In this document: positions 43,883 to 52,127 of the stretch, piece by piece
How the letters are laid out: every line of letters begins with the position of its first letter
Numbering within the stretch: the stretch's first letter is position 1
NCBI RefSeq assembly: GCF_032229225.1
Contig: NZ_CP135076.1
Coordinates: 1,407,001-1,471,000, forward strand
Origin: Stakelama saccharophila
Lineage (GTDB): Bacteria > Pseudomonadota > Alphaproteobacteria > Sphingomonadales > Sphingomonadaceae
Length of the DNA stretch: 64,000 nucleotides
Reading direction: 5' to 3'
Translations under genes and position numbers: made by a program
Notes under the pieces: generated by a model
Database searches by the model: none
What the model was told of the DNA's origin: nothing
Seen by the model: only the letters and a program-made list of their open reading frames with translations

Positions 43883-44728
43883 TTGGTTCAGCTTCCCCGA
43901 CTGCTGCAACACTTTCCGGACGCGGTCCGATCTCGGCTGGGAACCCGCCTGTCGGGGGCGCTGCTGGCGCTGCTGATCGAGATATTGCTGGCGTTGCTGC
44001 TGCTGACGCTCGCGGGTCCGGCGATGCGCGAGGAGCCGCCGGAAAGTACGGTTCTGCAATTCTATACGCCCGAGGATGCCGTCGAAAAGAATGCCGATGC
44101 GGGCAAGCCGACACCGGCGGACGCTGATCGCGCCCAACCCGAACCGGCGGAGCGGTCCGAGGCAGCGCAGCCGCAGCCGCAGCCGGAGCGGCAGCCGATG
44201 CCACCGCAGCCCCCGCCGCCCGAGCCGCAACCGGAGCAGGCGAAGGAGCCGCCGGCCTTCATCCCGATCTCGCCCGACCAGATGGCGAGCATCGATCTTT
44301 CCAATCGCAACCCGTCAAAGCCGAAAACGGCGCCGGCGCAGCCTTATGGGCCGGTGGCGAATCCGCTCTATGCAGCGACGGCGGGCGATACGCCGCGCGT
44401 GGCGGGCTCCGGCCCGCATGGCGAGCCGTTATATGCCGCATCCTGGTATCGCGAGCCGCGCGACGATGAACTGCGCGGCTATCTGTCGGCGGCGAAGGGG
44501 CCGGGCTGGGCGCTGATCGCGTGCAAGACGGCGCCGCGTTTCCGGGTGGAGGATTGCGTGTCCGTGGATGAATATCCCGACCATTCGGGGATCGCGCAGG
44601 CGGTATTGGCGGCGGCATACCAGTTCCGCGTGCGGCCGCCGCGCATCGGCGGCAAATCGCAGGTCGGCGCCTGGGTGCGCATCCGGATCGATTACGACCT
44701 GCAGCGCTCGCCGAGCGGTGCGAATTAG
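43883..44728 (+). CDS. Hypothetical proline-rich, TonB-like single-pass membrane protein
   Basis: A 281-aa protein. One N-terminal membrane helix (LLALLIEILLALLLLTLAGP, about 27-46) is followed by a long Pro/Gln/Glu-rich linker (about 75-125) and a C-terminal globular domain with conserved-looking WYREPRDDELRGYL, two cysteines (IACKTAPRFRVEDC) and VRIRIDYDL. The anchor-linker-domain plan resembles TonB or TolA, but I see no TonB signature. The start is taken as a TTG at 43883 after GAGGTTT. Function unknown. Confidence 0.65.
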   Translation: MVQLPRLLQHFPDAVRSRLGTRLSGALLALLIEILLALLLLTLAGPAMREEPPESTVLQFYTPEDAVEKNADAGKPTPADADRAQPEPAERSEAAQPQPQPERQPMPPQPPPPEPQPEQAKEPPAFIPISPDQMASIDLSNRNPSKPKTAPAQPYGPVANPLYAATAGDTPRVAGSGPHGEPLYAASWYREPRDDELRGYLSAAKGPGWALIACKTAPRFRVEDCVSVDEYPDHSGIAQAVLAAAYQFRVRPPRIGGKSQVGAWVRIRIDYDLQRSPSGAN

Positions 44729-45270
44729 GATCGGGCGCGGCGCAACAGCGTGATCTTTGCCTTGCCGTAACTGCGGGCGGCGTCGACCGCGAAGCCGGCA
44801 ACCTCGACGTTTTCGCCGCGGCCGGTTTCGATGCTGATCCAGCTATGATCGCCGACCCAGCCGAGGCGCTCCAGCCTGTCGAGTGCGACGCTGCCCGCGC
44901 CGGTTTCGTAGGGCGGGTCCATCAGGATCAGGTCGAGCGGTTCCGAAGCCGGACCCAGCGCCATGACCGACTGCGCGCGGATGTCCGCGCCGTGCGCGCC
45001 GAGCCTGAGGACATTGTCGCGGATCGCCTCTATCGCCGCCTGATCCTGCTCGACGAACAGGCAGGTCGCCGCGCCGCGCGACAATGCTTCCAGCCCGAGC
45101 GCGCCCGAGCCGGCGAACAGATCGGCCGCGCGCAGATCCTCGAAACTGCCGAGGCGGCTGGCGAGCATGGAAAATAGCGCCTCACGCGTACGGTCGGCGG
45201 TGGGACGCGTGGTGGCGCCGCGCGGGCTCGACAGCGGACGCCCGCGCCACTGGCCGGCGATAATCCTCAT
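44725..45270 (-). CDS. rsmD: 16S rRNA (guanine(966)-N(2))-methyltransferase RsmD
   Basis: A 181-aa SAM-dependent methyltransferase acting on the 30S subunit. It opens MRIIAGQWRGRPLSSP, binds SAM through ADLFAGSGALGLEALSRGA and has the catalytic NPPY-type motif as LILMDPPYETG. The stop overlaps the convergent gene by 4 bases, and the start overlaps the pseudouridine synthase stop by 4 bases, so it is the second gene of an RNA-modification operon. Confidence 0.94.
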   Translation of the reverse strand: MRIIAGQWRGRPLSSPRGATTRPTADRTREALFSMLASRLGSFEDLRAADLFAGSGALGLEALSRGAATCLFVEQDQAAIEAIRDNVLRLGAHGADIRAQSVMALGPASEPLDLILMDPPYETGAGSVALDRLERLGWVGDHSWISIETGRGENVEVAGFAVDAARSYGKAKITLLRRARS

Positions 45271-46133
45271 TTGCCGGTCTGGCGGCGGCCTGGGCGCGGC
45301 GAGCGGTCCGGTCGCTTACGGTCGCGGCCGTCCTCGTTCTTCCGGGGTGGGGCGAGCGTCTTTCGGAACACGACCAGATCGTGGCGGCGCACTTCGGTGA
45401 CGCCGCCCGAGGGCAGGTCGGCCAGCTCGAAAGGGCCGTAGCGCGTGCGGATGAGGCGGTTCACCTCCAGCCCGAGATGTTCGAGAACGCGGCGGACCTC
45501 GCGATTCTTTCCCTCGGTGAGCGTCATTTCGACCCAGGTATTGGCGCCGGTGCGGCGTTCGAGATTGGCGTCGATCCGGCCATAGCGCATGCCGTCGATT
45601 TCCACCCCCTCGATCAGGTCCTCCAACTGCTCCTGGTTGACCTGGCCGAAGGCACGGGCGCGATAGGTGCGCTCCACCCCCGAGGACGGAAGTTCGAGCT
45701 GCCGCTTCAACTCGCCGTCCGTGGTCATCAGGAGCAGCCCCTCGGTATTGTAGTCGAGCCGGCCGACCGGCATCAGCCGGGGCAACCCATCCGGCAGGAC
45801 GTCGTAGATCGTCTTACGCCCCTTGGGATCATGTTCGGTGGTGAGGCAGCCGGTCGGCTTGTGGAACAGGAAGAGGCGCGCAGGCGCCGGCGCGGCGACG
45901 GCCTGTCCGTCGACGGTGACGCCGTGCAGCGAGGCGACGAGCGTGGCGGGCGTTTCCAATACCTTGCCATCGATCGCGACCCGGCCGTCGGCGATCATGC
46001 GCTCCACCTCTCGCCGCGACGCGATTCCCGCACGGGCGAGCAGTTTGGCGATGCGCTGTGCTTCCTTGGCCGACGAACGGGGCGCAGGATCGTTCGGTTG
46101 CCGGGCGCGGGCTTTTTTGGGCGTGACAGTCAT
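45267..46133 (-). CDS. rRNA pseudouridine synthase (RluB/RsuA family)
   Basis: A 288-aa enzyme. The N-terminal S4 RNA-binding domain (RIAKLLARAGIASRREVERMI) is followed by the catalytic domain with MPVGRLDYNTEGLLLMTTDG (catalytic Asp in GRLDYNTEG), ERTYRARAFG and TEGKNREVRRVLEHLG. The tail is rich in R, K, P and D. The pattern fits RluB (23S U2605). The ATG at 46133 is followed by a basic leader of about 25 residues. Overlaps rsmD. Confidence 0.9.
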   Translation of the reverse strand: MTVTPKKARARQPNDPAPRSSAKEAQRIAKLLARAGIASRREVERMIADGRVAIDGKVLETPATLVASLHGVTVDGQAVAAPAPARLFLFHKPTGCLTTEHDPKGRKTIYDVLPDGLPRLMPVGRLDYNTEGLLLMTTDGELKRQLELPSSGVERTYRARAFGQVNQEQLEDLIEGVEIDGMRYGRIDANLERRTGANTWVEMTLTEGKNREVRRVLEHLGLEVNRLIRTRYGPFELADLPSGGVTEVRRHDLVVFRKTLAPPRKNEDGRDRKRPDRSPRPGRRQTGK

Positions 46134-46263
46134 AATGGCCGCGGTGATAGAGTGTTTGTGCGTCGGTGCAAAAGCTTTGCTGCGCGCAACGATCCTGCAC
46201 CTGTCGAGTTGGTTCGATCGGAACCGAAACGGTTGCACGATCCAGGGAGCGTGAGCGAAGTCC

Positions 46264-46695
46264 ATGTTGTTCGGAAAGAAAAAGCGGCGGATAAACAACA
46301 TCCTGATCGTCGAGGATGAGCCGCTGGTGGCGTTCGACACCGAGCATTTCCTGGGCGATGAAGGATTTTCGATCGTCGACACGACCGATTCGGTGATCGA
46401 GGCCAGGTCGGTGCTCGAGGGGCCGATGCCGGTGGATCTCGTGCTGGTCGATGTCAAGCTCAACGACGGCAGTGGCATCGACGTCGCGCAAGCCGCGCAC
46501 GCAGCGGGCGTGCTGGTGCTGTTCGTGACCGGCAACTGCCCGGCCGAAGCGCGGGAATTGGCCGCGGGATGTCTGTCGAAACCCTATACGCAGCGCGACC
46601 TGATGACGGCGATCGACGCCATCGAGGCCGTGGCGGAGGGCAGGAAGCCGAAGAAGCTGCCGGCCAATTTCAGCCTGTTCGACGCCGCAGCCTAG
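46264..46695 (+). CDS. Stand-alone response regulator receiver protein
   Basis: A 143-aa single-domain receiver with a basic N-terminal tail (MLFGKKKRR). Acidic pair in IVEDEP, phosphoacceptor D63 in LVLVDVKLND, Thr in FVTGN and Lys in LSKPYTQRDL. There is no output domain. In sphingomonads such receivers (for example SdrG) feed the PhyR stress cascade; whether this one does is unknown. Divergent from the pseudouridine synthase. Confidence 0.9.
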   Translation: MLFGKKKRRINNILIVEDEPLVAFDTEHFLGDEGFSIVDTTDSVIEARSVLEGPMPVDLVLVDVKLNDGSGIDVAQAAHAAGVLVLFVTGNCPAEARELAAGCLSKPYTQRDLMTAIDAIEAVAEGRKPKKLPANFSLFDAAA

Positions 46696-46725
46696 CCGGG
46701 CGACGCGTGTCGTCCCATCTCCCCT

Positions 46726-46905
46726 CCCCCTCAGGGAGACTTCTGCAAAAGGCGCGAAAGTGGAAACTTCTTTCGTCATGCTGAACTTGTTTCAGCATCC
46801 ACCTGGCTGCAACAGCAAACGCTTAAGCTAAGCGGCTCGGTGGACCGGGCTTCCGCCGGGGAGACGAGAATGGGTTTCGCAGAATTCTCCTAGAGGGAGG
46901 GGAGG
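46726..46905. repeat. MITE-like composite inverted repeat
   Basis: Outer arms near 46726-46743 (TCTCCCCTCCCCCTCAGG) and 46890-46905 (AGAGGGAGGGGAGGAG) are inverted. Inside lies a perfect hairpin, TGCTGAA (46779-46785) and TTCAGCA (46791-46797), within a GTCATGCTGAACTTGTTTCA core common in alphaproteobacterial intergenic DNA. It fills most of the 306-base gap between the receiver gene and the next; I see no gene there. Confidence 0.6.
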
Positions 46906-47001
46906 AGGCGATTCCCCGTGGCGTCGAGCCGCTATTACCTCCGCCAGACGCTCCAGGCTCTGTAACGTACCGGGACGCTGCGAATGTAGAGCGTGCGCGG
47001 G

Positions 47002-48033
47002 TCAGGGTTCCATCGCCACGCCGGGCGGCACATCGAGGCGGAAGGCCGCGCCCTGGGCGCCGTCATCGCGGCAAATCGTTCCGCCGACGCTGCGCGCCAT
47101 CGCGTCGATCACGCGCATGCCGAGGCCCGTGCCGCGCACCTTCCCGTCGGCGGGCATGCCGATGCCGTCATCCTCGACGCGCACGGCGAAACCTTCGCCC
47201 GCGCCTTCCACGCACACGCGCACCTCTCCGCTCGAATTTCCGGGATAGGCGTATTTGATCGCGTTGCTGGAGAGTTCGGCGACGATGATGCCGATCGAGA
47301 TGGCATGATCGGGCTTTACCACGAGCGGCTGCGCCCTGAGCACCAAATCGGGTGCGCCGCTGCTCAGGCTGCGCCCGATGTCGCGCAGGAGGTGGTCGAG
47401 ATATTCGTCGAGCCGCACCGAATCCGGATGGTTCGACGTATAGAGCCGGCGGTGCACCTGGCCGATGGCGTCGATCCGTCCCTGAATGGCGATCAACGCC
47501 TCGCGCGTTTCGTCGCTGCACCCGGCCACGAGCTGCATGTTGACGAAGGCGGAGACGAGCTGAAGGCTGTTGGCGACGCGGTGATGGACCTCGCCCAACA
47601 TGGTTTCGAGGCGCGCAAGGCTTTCGCGCAGTTCGCGTTCGGCGCGGCGCTTGTCCGCTTCCAGCGCGACCTGGCGAACGGCCTGTTCGAAACTGCGCGA
47701 CAGGAGGTCGAAAAAGGCCTCGCCCACCGTCTTCACGACATAATCGGCGGCGCCCGCCTTCAGCGCCGCGACCGCGACGCGGGTTTCGTCCGATCCCGTG
47801 ACATAGACGACGGGCGGTGCGTCCGGCCGTTCGCGGATGGTGGCGAGAACCTGGAGCCCGTCCTGGCCGGGCATGTAATGGTCGATGGCGACGAGGTCGA
47901 ACCGTTCCGCATCAAGAAGCGCCAGCCCCTCCGGCCCGTTGGCGGCGGTGCGCACATGGAAACCGCGTCGCGTCAGCGCTCGCTCGGCCAGGCGGCGCAG
48001 GCCCGCGTCATCATCGATATAGAGTATGCGCAC
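47002..48033 (-). CDS. Response regulator fused to an HWE/HisKA_2 histidine kinase
   Basis: A 343-aa soluble protein. Receiver domain (1-118) with D51 in LVAIDHYMPGQDG, then a coiled coil (AERELRESLARLETML) and a kinase domain with GEVHHRVANSLQLVSAFVN (His150/151) and an ATP site (ELSSNAIKYAYPG, DDGIGMPADG, GTGLGM). The order receiver-kinase means that an upstream kinase may control it. The two genes upstream on the same strand are a receiver and a CHASE3 kinase. Confidence 0.92.
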   Translation of the reverse strand: MRILYIDDDAGLRRLAERALTRRGFHVRTAANGPEGLALLDAERFDLVAIDHYMPGQDGLQVLATIRERPDAPPVVYVTGSDETRVAVAALKAGAADYVVKTVGEAFFDLLSRSFEQAVRQVALEADKRRAERELRESLARLETMLGEVHHRVANSLQLVSAFVNMQLVAGCSDETREALIAIQGRIDAIGQVHRRLYTSNHPDSVRLDEYLDHLLRDIGRSLSSGAPDLVLRAQPLVVKPDHAISIGIIVAELSSNAIKYAYPGNSSGEVRVCVEGAGEGFAVRVEDDGIGMPADGKVRGTGLGMRVIDAMARSVGGTICRDDGAQGAAFRLDVPPGVAMEP

Positions 48034-48054
48034 GGTATTCCCCGTGTCCGGACG

Positions 48055-48498
48055 CTATTGCGCGAAGTCCGGCATCTGGATGACGGACAGGAACAGGCCG
48101 AGCTGGCGGATGGCATCCGCGAAGCTTTCATAATTGACCGGCTTGGTGATGTAGACGTTGCAGCCGAGATCGTAGCAGCGCTGGATTTCCACCTTGTCGT
48201 CGGTGGTGGTCAGGACGACGACCGGGGTCCGGTGCAGCGTCTCGTCTTCCTTGATCCGCTCGAGGATGTCCGTACCGCTCATGTCCGGCAGGTTGAGATC
48301 GAGCAATACCAGCGCGGGGCCGTTCAACGTCGGTCCGTCGGGCGCCTCGAACAGGAATTTGAGCGCCGACGTGCCGTCGGCGAAATGCTTTATTTCGTTG
48401 GAAATGCCGGCGCGGCGGATGTTCTTTTCGATCAGGCGGGCATGGCCTTCATCGTCTTCGATCATGACGATGTTCACGGCGGGATATCGGGTACTCAT
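48055..48498 (-). CDS. Response regulator, Rcp1-like receiver
   Basis: A 147-aa single-domain receiver. Acidic pair in VMIEDDEGHARLIEKNIRRAG, phosphoacceptor D67 in LVLLDLNLPDMSG, Thr in VVLTTTDD and Lys in YITKPVNYESF. The RLIEK helix and the length match Rcp1-type receivers that pair with phytochrome-like or CHASE3 kinases. It lies 11 bases after such a kinase and 21 bases before the receiver-kinase gene. Confidence 0.9.
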   Translation of the reverse strand: MSTRYPAVNIVMIEDDEGHARLIEKNIRRAGISNEIKHFADGTSALKFLFEAPDGPTLNGPALVLLDLNLPDMSGTDILERIKEDETLHRTPVVVLTTTDDKVEIQRCYDLGCNVYITKPVNYESFADAIRQLGLFLSVIQMPDFAQ

Positions 48499-48509
48499 AC
48501 TTCCCTTCG

Positions 48510-50024
48510 TTACGATGCGGATATGGCCAGCGGTAGTGAAAGCCTGAAGGTGGTGCCGCGGTCAAGTTCCGATTCTACCTCGACGGCCCCGCCCAGACGG
48601 TAAATCAGCGCACGCACATAGGCCAGCCCCAACCCTTCGCCCGGTTGGTCCTGCGCGCCCGAGCGGCGAAACAGCTCGAAAATACGGCCGTGGTCGCGCT
48701 GGTCGATGCCGCGGCCATTGTCTTCGATCTCATAGACGGCGCGAGCGCCCTCGACCCTGCCGCGGACGGTCACCTCGCCCGCCCGGTCGGGGCTGAGATA
48801 TTTGACGGCGTTTTCCATGACGTTGGAGAAGATCTGCTCGATCGCCAGACGGTCGCTGACGATGTCGGGCAGTTCCTCGATCGTGATGGTCGCGCCGGCC
48901 GTGGAGGCGCGCTGGTGCAGGCTGTCGGCAATGTCCTCCACCAGGGTGCCCATCGCCAGTTCCTCGGGCGCGAGCCGACGCTGGCCCTGCCGCGAAAGCT
49001 GGAGAATGGCGTTGATCAGGCGGTCCATCTTCGCCGTGGAGGTGCGGATGAATTCCAGCGCCTCCGGCAGATCCTCCTCGACGGCGCGGCGAGCCTCCTG
49101 GCTGGCGAGATCGGGATGCTCCTCGAACAGCGTGTCGAAATAGGCCGCGATGTCCTTGCGCGCGGTTTCCAGTTCGGCGGTGAATCCCATGACGTTGACC
49201 AGCGGCGAGCGCAGGTCGTGCGACACGATATAGGCGAAGCGCTGGATTTCCTGATTGGCGCGCTGAAGCTCGCCCGTGCGTGCGTCGATTTCGGCTTCCA
49301 GATTGCTGTTGAGGCGCTCCAGCTCCGCATTGCTGGCGTGCAGGGCTTTCGATGCGCGGCCGAGGATGACGAGCACCGAGGCGGCAATGGCGATGATCAG
49401 GGCCGCGGTGATGGCGAGTACGATGTAGAGTGTGGTGAGCGTTTCGCGCTGGCGGATATTGCGATCGCGCAGCAGCGCCTGCTCCTCGTGCAGCATTTCG
49501 TCGACGATCGCGCGAAAACGCCGGGTGATGGCGGTGGAATCGTCGTTTCCGAAGGCGCGGACAGCTAGGCGGCGGCGGCCCGATTTCACCAGCGCAACAA
49601 CGTTCGCGAGATGCGCGCGCCGCTGTTCCGACAGGTTGCGCAATGCGTTCAGCCGCGCCTGTTGCGAGCCGTTGTCGTTCGTCATTTCGTCGATCCTGGC
49701 GATCAACGGCCCGACCTGGGCGGCGGCATCGACGAAGTGCCGGCGATAGATGTCGTCCCCCTGGAGCAGATAGCCGCGGCGCGAGGTCTCGATCTGTTCG
49801 TTGAGGGCCGAAAGCGCGTTCACGCGGGCCTCGACCTCCAGCGTGTGTTCGACGAGGTCGCCGTCGGCGGCACTGCGATTCTGAACCCAGACGGCGGCGA
49901 CAAGGGCGCCGACCAGCGCCAGCAGGCCGATCACGATCAACACGACCAACGGGCGCGAGCGGAGAGTGACGGCGGTCGGCAGGGCGGTGCGCGCGCGGGC
50001 GCCGGGGGCGGGGGACTGGGTCAT
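48510..50024 (-). CDS. CHASE3-domain sensor histidine kinase
   Basis: A 504-aa membrane kinase. TM1 (about 26-48), a helical CHASE3 periplasmic domain (SRRGYLLQGDDIYRRHF, about 70-195), TM2 (about 200-222), a coiled coil (about 225-265), HisKA with FAYIVSHDLRSPLVNVMGF and HATPase with NVMENAVKYLSP, EDNGRGIDQRDHGRIF and GEGLGLAYVRALI. The start MTQSPAPG at 50024 fits. It probably signals to the Rcp1-like receiver directly downstream. Confidence 0.92.
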   Translation of the reverse strand: MTQSPAPGARARTALPTAVTLRSRPLVVLIVIGLLALVGALVAAVWVQNRSAADGDLVEHTLEVEARVNALSALNEQIETSRRGYLLQGDDIYRRHFVDAAAQVGPLIARIDEMTNDNGSQQARLNALRNLSEQRRAHLANVVALVKSGRRRLAVRAFGNDDSTAITRRFRAIVDEMLHEEQALLRDRNIRQRETLTTLYIVLAITAALIIAIAASVLVILGRASKALHASNAELERLNSNLEAEIDARTGELQRANQEIQRFAYIVSHDLRSPLVNVMGFTAELETARKDIAAYFDTLFEEHPDLASQEARRAVEEDLPEALEFIRTSTAKMDRLINAILQLSRQGQRRLAPEELAMGTLVEDIADSLHQRASTAGATITIEELPDIVSDRLAIEQIFSNVMENAVKYLSPDRAGEVTVRGRVEGARAVYEIEDNGRGIDQRDHGRIFELFRRSGAQDQPGEGLGLAYVRALIYRLGGAVEVESELDRGTTFRLSLPLAISAS

Positions 50025-50077
50025 GCCCTCGCGAAGCCATGAAGCGCGCCGCAAATCAAGGGAAAGCTGCGCCGGCC

Positions 50078-50240
50078 TCAGGCGAGCCGCGCCTCGACCG
50101 CGTCGTGCGGCACGGCCATGTTGCGGTCGGGAAGCAGCGCCGACGGGGCGATGACCAGCGGCACCCGCGCGAACCCCTTCTGCGATCTGCTCCGCCGAGG
50201 CGAGTTGTCCGCGGGTGGGCGTGAGCGCGTTCGTGGCTGT
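50078..50240 (-). pseudogene. Possible frameshifted remnant of a small gene
   Basis: Two adjoining minus-strand frames read like one short protein: TPTRGQLASAEQIAEGVRAG in one frame, then VPLVIAPSALLPDRNM continuing to EARLA and a stop in the next. A single-base shift near 50158 would join them. No start codon with a ribosome site is visible in the first frame. The family is not recognised. The rest of the 273-base gap before ampG shows nothing clear. Confidence 0.3.
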
Positions 50241-50297
50241 TCCTCTCCACCTTTTCCGCTAGTGTCGCGCCAAACGAGTTCGGGGAGCAAGTGGTTA

Positions 50298-51644
50298 ATG
50301 CGTGAATCGGGCGCCGAGGGCGGAAGCTGGATCGACGGTGTGAAGCCGTATCTCGAAAAGGCGCCGCTGGCGGCCCTCGCGCTGGGCATCTCGTCCGGTT
50401 TTCCCTTTGCGATGATCGCCGCGACGCTGACCACACGGCTCGCCCAGGCCAATATCGAGAAATCGACGGTGACGGCGTTCAGCCTCGCCTTCCTCATCTA
50501 TTCGTTCAAATGGTTGTGGGCGTGGATCGTGGACGGGGTGCATATCCCGCTGCTCGGGCGGCTGGGTCAGCGCGTGTCGTGGTTGCTTTTCACCGGCGCG
50601 CTGGTGATGGTGGCGGTCGCCAATCTCGCGGTCCAGCAACCGACAAGCGATATCGAGGCGACCGCGATCGCCGCCATCCTGGTCGCCTTCGCCAGCGCGA
50701 CGTTCGACATCGTGATCGACGCCTATCGGATCGAAATCCTCGAGCCGCGGCAGCTCGGCGTAGGATCGGGAATGTCGCAATATGGCTGGCGGATCGGGTC
50801 GGCCGGGGCGGGCGCGATCGCGCTGGTCGTGGCGGCGCGATATGGTTGGGAAGCTGCCTATCTCGCCTGCGCGTTGCTGGCGTTGCCCGCGATGATCACC
50901 GGACTGTTGCTCGGTGAGCCGAAGCGGCACCGCGATCCCGTCGAGCGCAAGGGGGTGCAGGCGATGCTGCACACGGTATGGGACCCGATCGCGCAGTTCT
51001 TTTCGCGCGAGGGCGCGATAATCGTGCTGATCTTCATCCTCGTTCACAAGATTGGCGACACGCTCGCCAATCTGACCTTTCGTCTGTTGTTCGACGATCT
51101 CGGCTTTTCGAACGACGAGATCGCCTTTTTCGACGTGGGACTGGGTTTCTGGGCGTATCTGATCGGCATCTTCGTCGGCGGGATGCTCTATGCGCGGATG
51201 GGGATGAAGCGATCAGTGCTGTTCGCCCTAATCCTGATGGCGATCTCCAATCTCAGCTTCGCTGGGTTGGCAGCGTTGGGCCATTCCAACTGGGGCATGG
51301 GCGGTGCGATCGGGTTCGAAAATTTCGCGAGCGGATTCGGCGGCGTGGTCGTCGTCGCTTATTTCTCGGCGCTGTGCGACCTGCGGTTCACGGCATTTCA
51401 ATATGCGCTGATCTCAGCAGGTGCGGCGATCGTCGGACGGTTCATTACCGGAACGACGGCGGGCGCGTTGATCGAGTGGATGGGCTATGTGAACTTCTAT
51501 CTGCTCACCACCGTCGTCGCGTTGCCGGGCGTGATCCTCTATGCCTGGATGATGCGCAGCGGGCTGGTCGATCGTTCGATCGGCAGCGCGGGCACGCAGG
51601 GCGATGGCGATGTCCGCGCCGAGAAGCCGATCGAGCAGTCCTAG
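50298..51644 (+). CDS. ampG: AmpG-like muropeptide permease (major facilitator family)
   Basis: A 448-aa protein with about 12 membrane helices. It has the AmpG hallmarks: LALGISSGFPFAMIAATLTTRLA near the N-terminus, FASATFDIVIDAYRIEILEP, GSGMSQYGWRIGSAGAG and a late AFQYALISAGAAI. AmpG brings anhydro-muropeptides from the periplasm into the cytoplasm for recycling. The ATG at 50298 gives the standard length. Its stop overlaps the convergent DUF6628 gene at the palindrome CTAG. Confidence 0.9.
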   Translation: MRESGAEGGSWIDGVKPYLEKAPLAALALGISSGFPFAMIAATLTTRLAQANIEKSTVTAFSLAFLIYSFKWLWAWIVDGVHIPLLGRLGQRVSWLLFTGALVMVAVANLAVQQPTSDIEATAIAAILVAFASATFDIVIDAYRIEILEPRQLGVGSGMSQYGWRIGSAGAGAIALVVAARYGWEAAYLACALLALPAMITGLLLGEPKRHRDPVERKGVQAMLHTVWDPIAQFFSREGAIIVLIFILVHKIGDTLANLTFRLLFDDLGFSNDEIAFFDVGLGFWAYLIGIFVGGMLYARMGMKRSVLFALILMAISNLSFAGLAALGHSNWGMGGAIGFENFASGFGGVVVVAYFSALCDLRFTAFQYALISAGAAIVGRFITGTTAGALIEWMGYVNFYLLTTVVALPGVILYAWMMRSGLVDRSIGSAGTQGDGDVRAEKPIEQS

Positions 51645-52078
51645 AACGGCCGCCCGGCATCCGCGAAGGCGTCTGCGACGAACTGCACGCTCATGAACAG
51701 ACCCGGCGTCGTTCGGCAGCCGGTGAGGTCTGCGAGCAGCATTTCGGCGGCGGGCGCATTGTCGGTGGCGCGGGCCAGGATCGCGAGCAGGGCCGCTTCG
51801 TCCGCAGTCATGCGGCAGCAGCAGCGCGGGGCGATGTTGATCGGGCGGGACGAAGCCTGGGACAATTCGAACACCAATGTGCGCAGCGCCGTAAGCGGGC
51901 GGCGATAATGCTGGCCGAAGGTGAGGAACATCGCATGCTGGGCGTGCGCATCGTCCAGACCGTTCGCCCCCATCTGCCGGATCGCGAACAGGGCGAGGCG
52001 GGCGCTACGCGAGTCGGGCTGGCGATGCGGCAGCGTGGACGCGAGCATGGCGAGCGGCTGGGGGCTGTTCATCGTCAT
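51641..52078 (-). CDS. DUF6628 family protein
   Basis: A 145-aa soluble protein. SARLALFAIRQMGANGLDDAHAQHAMF, RRPLTALRTLVFEL, NIAPRCCCRMTADEAALLAIL and a final ADAFADAGRPF match a small family that I recall from sphingomonads (DUF6628). The Cys-Cys-Cys run is a family feature and may bind a metal. The start at 52078 (or 52072) is chosen since the conserved part begins near there. Function unknown. Confidence 0.65.
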   Translation of the reverse strand: MTMNSPQPLAMLASTLPHRQPDSRSARLALFAIRQMGANGLDDAHAQHAMFLTFGQHYRRPLTALRTLVFELSQASSRPINIAPRCCCRMTADEAALLAILARATDNAPAAEMLLADLTGCRTTPGLFMSVQFVADAFADAGRPF

Positions 52079-52127
52079 GCGGCGCAGCCTCGCCAATCCG
52101 TTATTGCAAGTCAATAGCAACAAGTAC

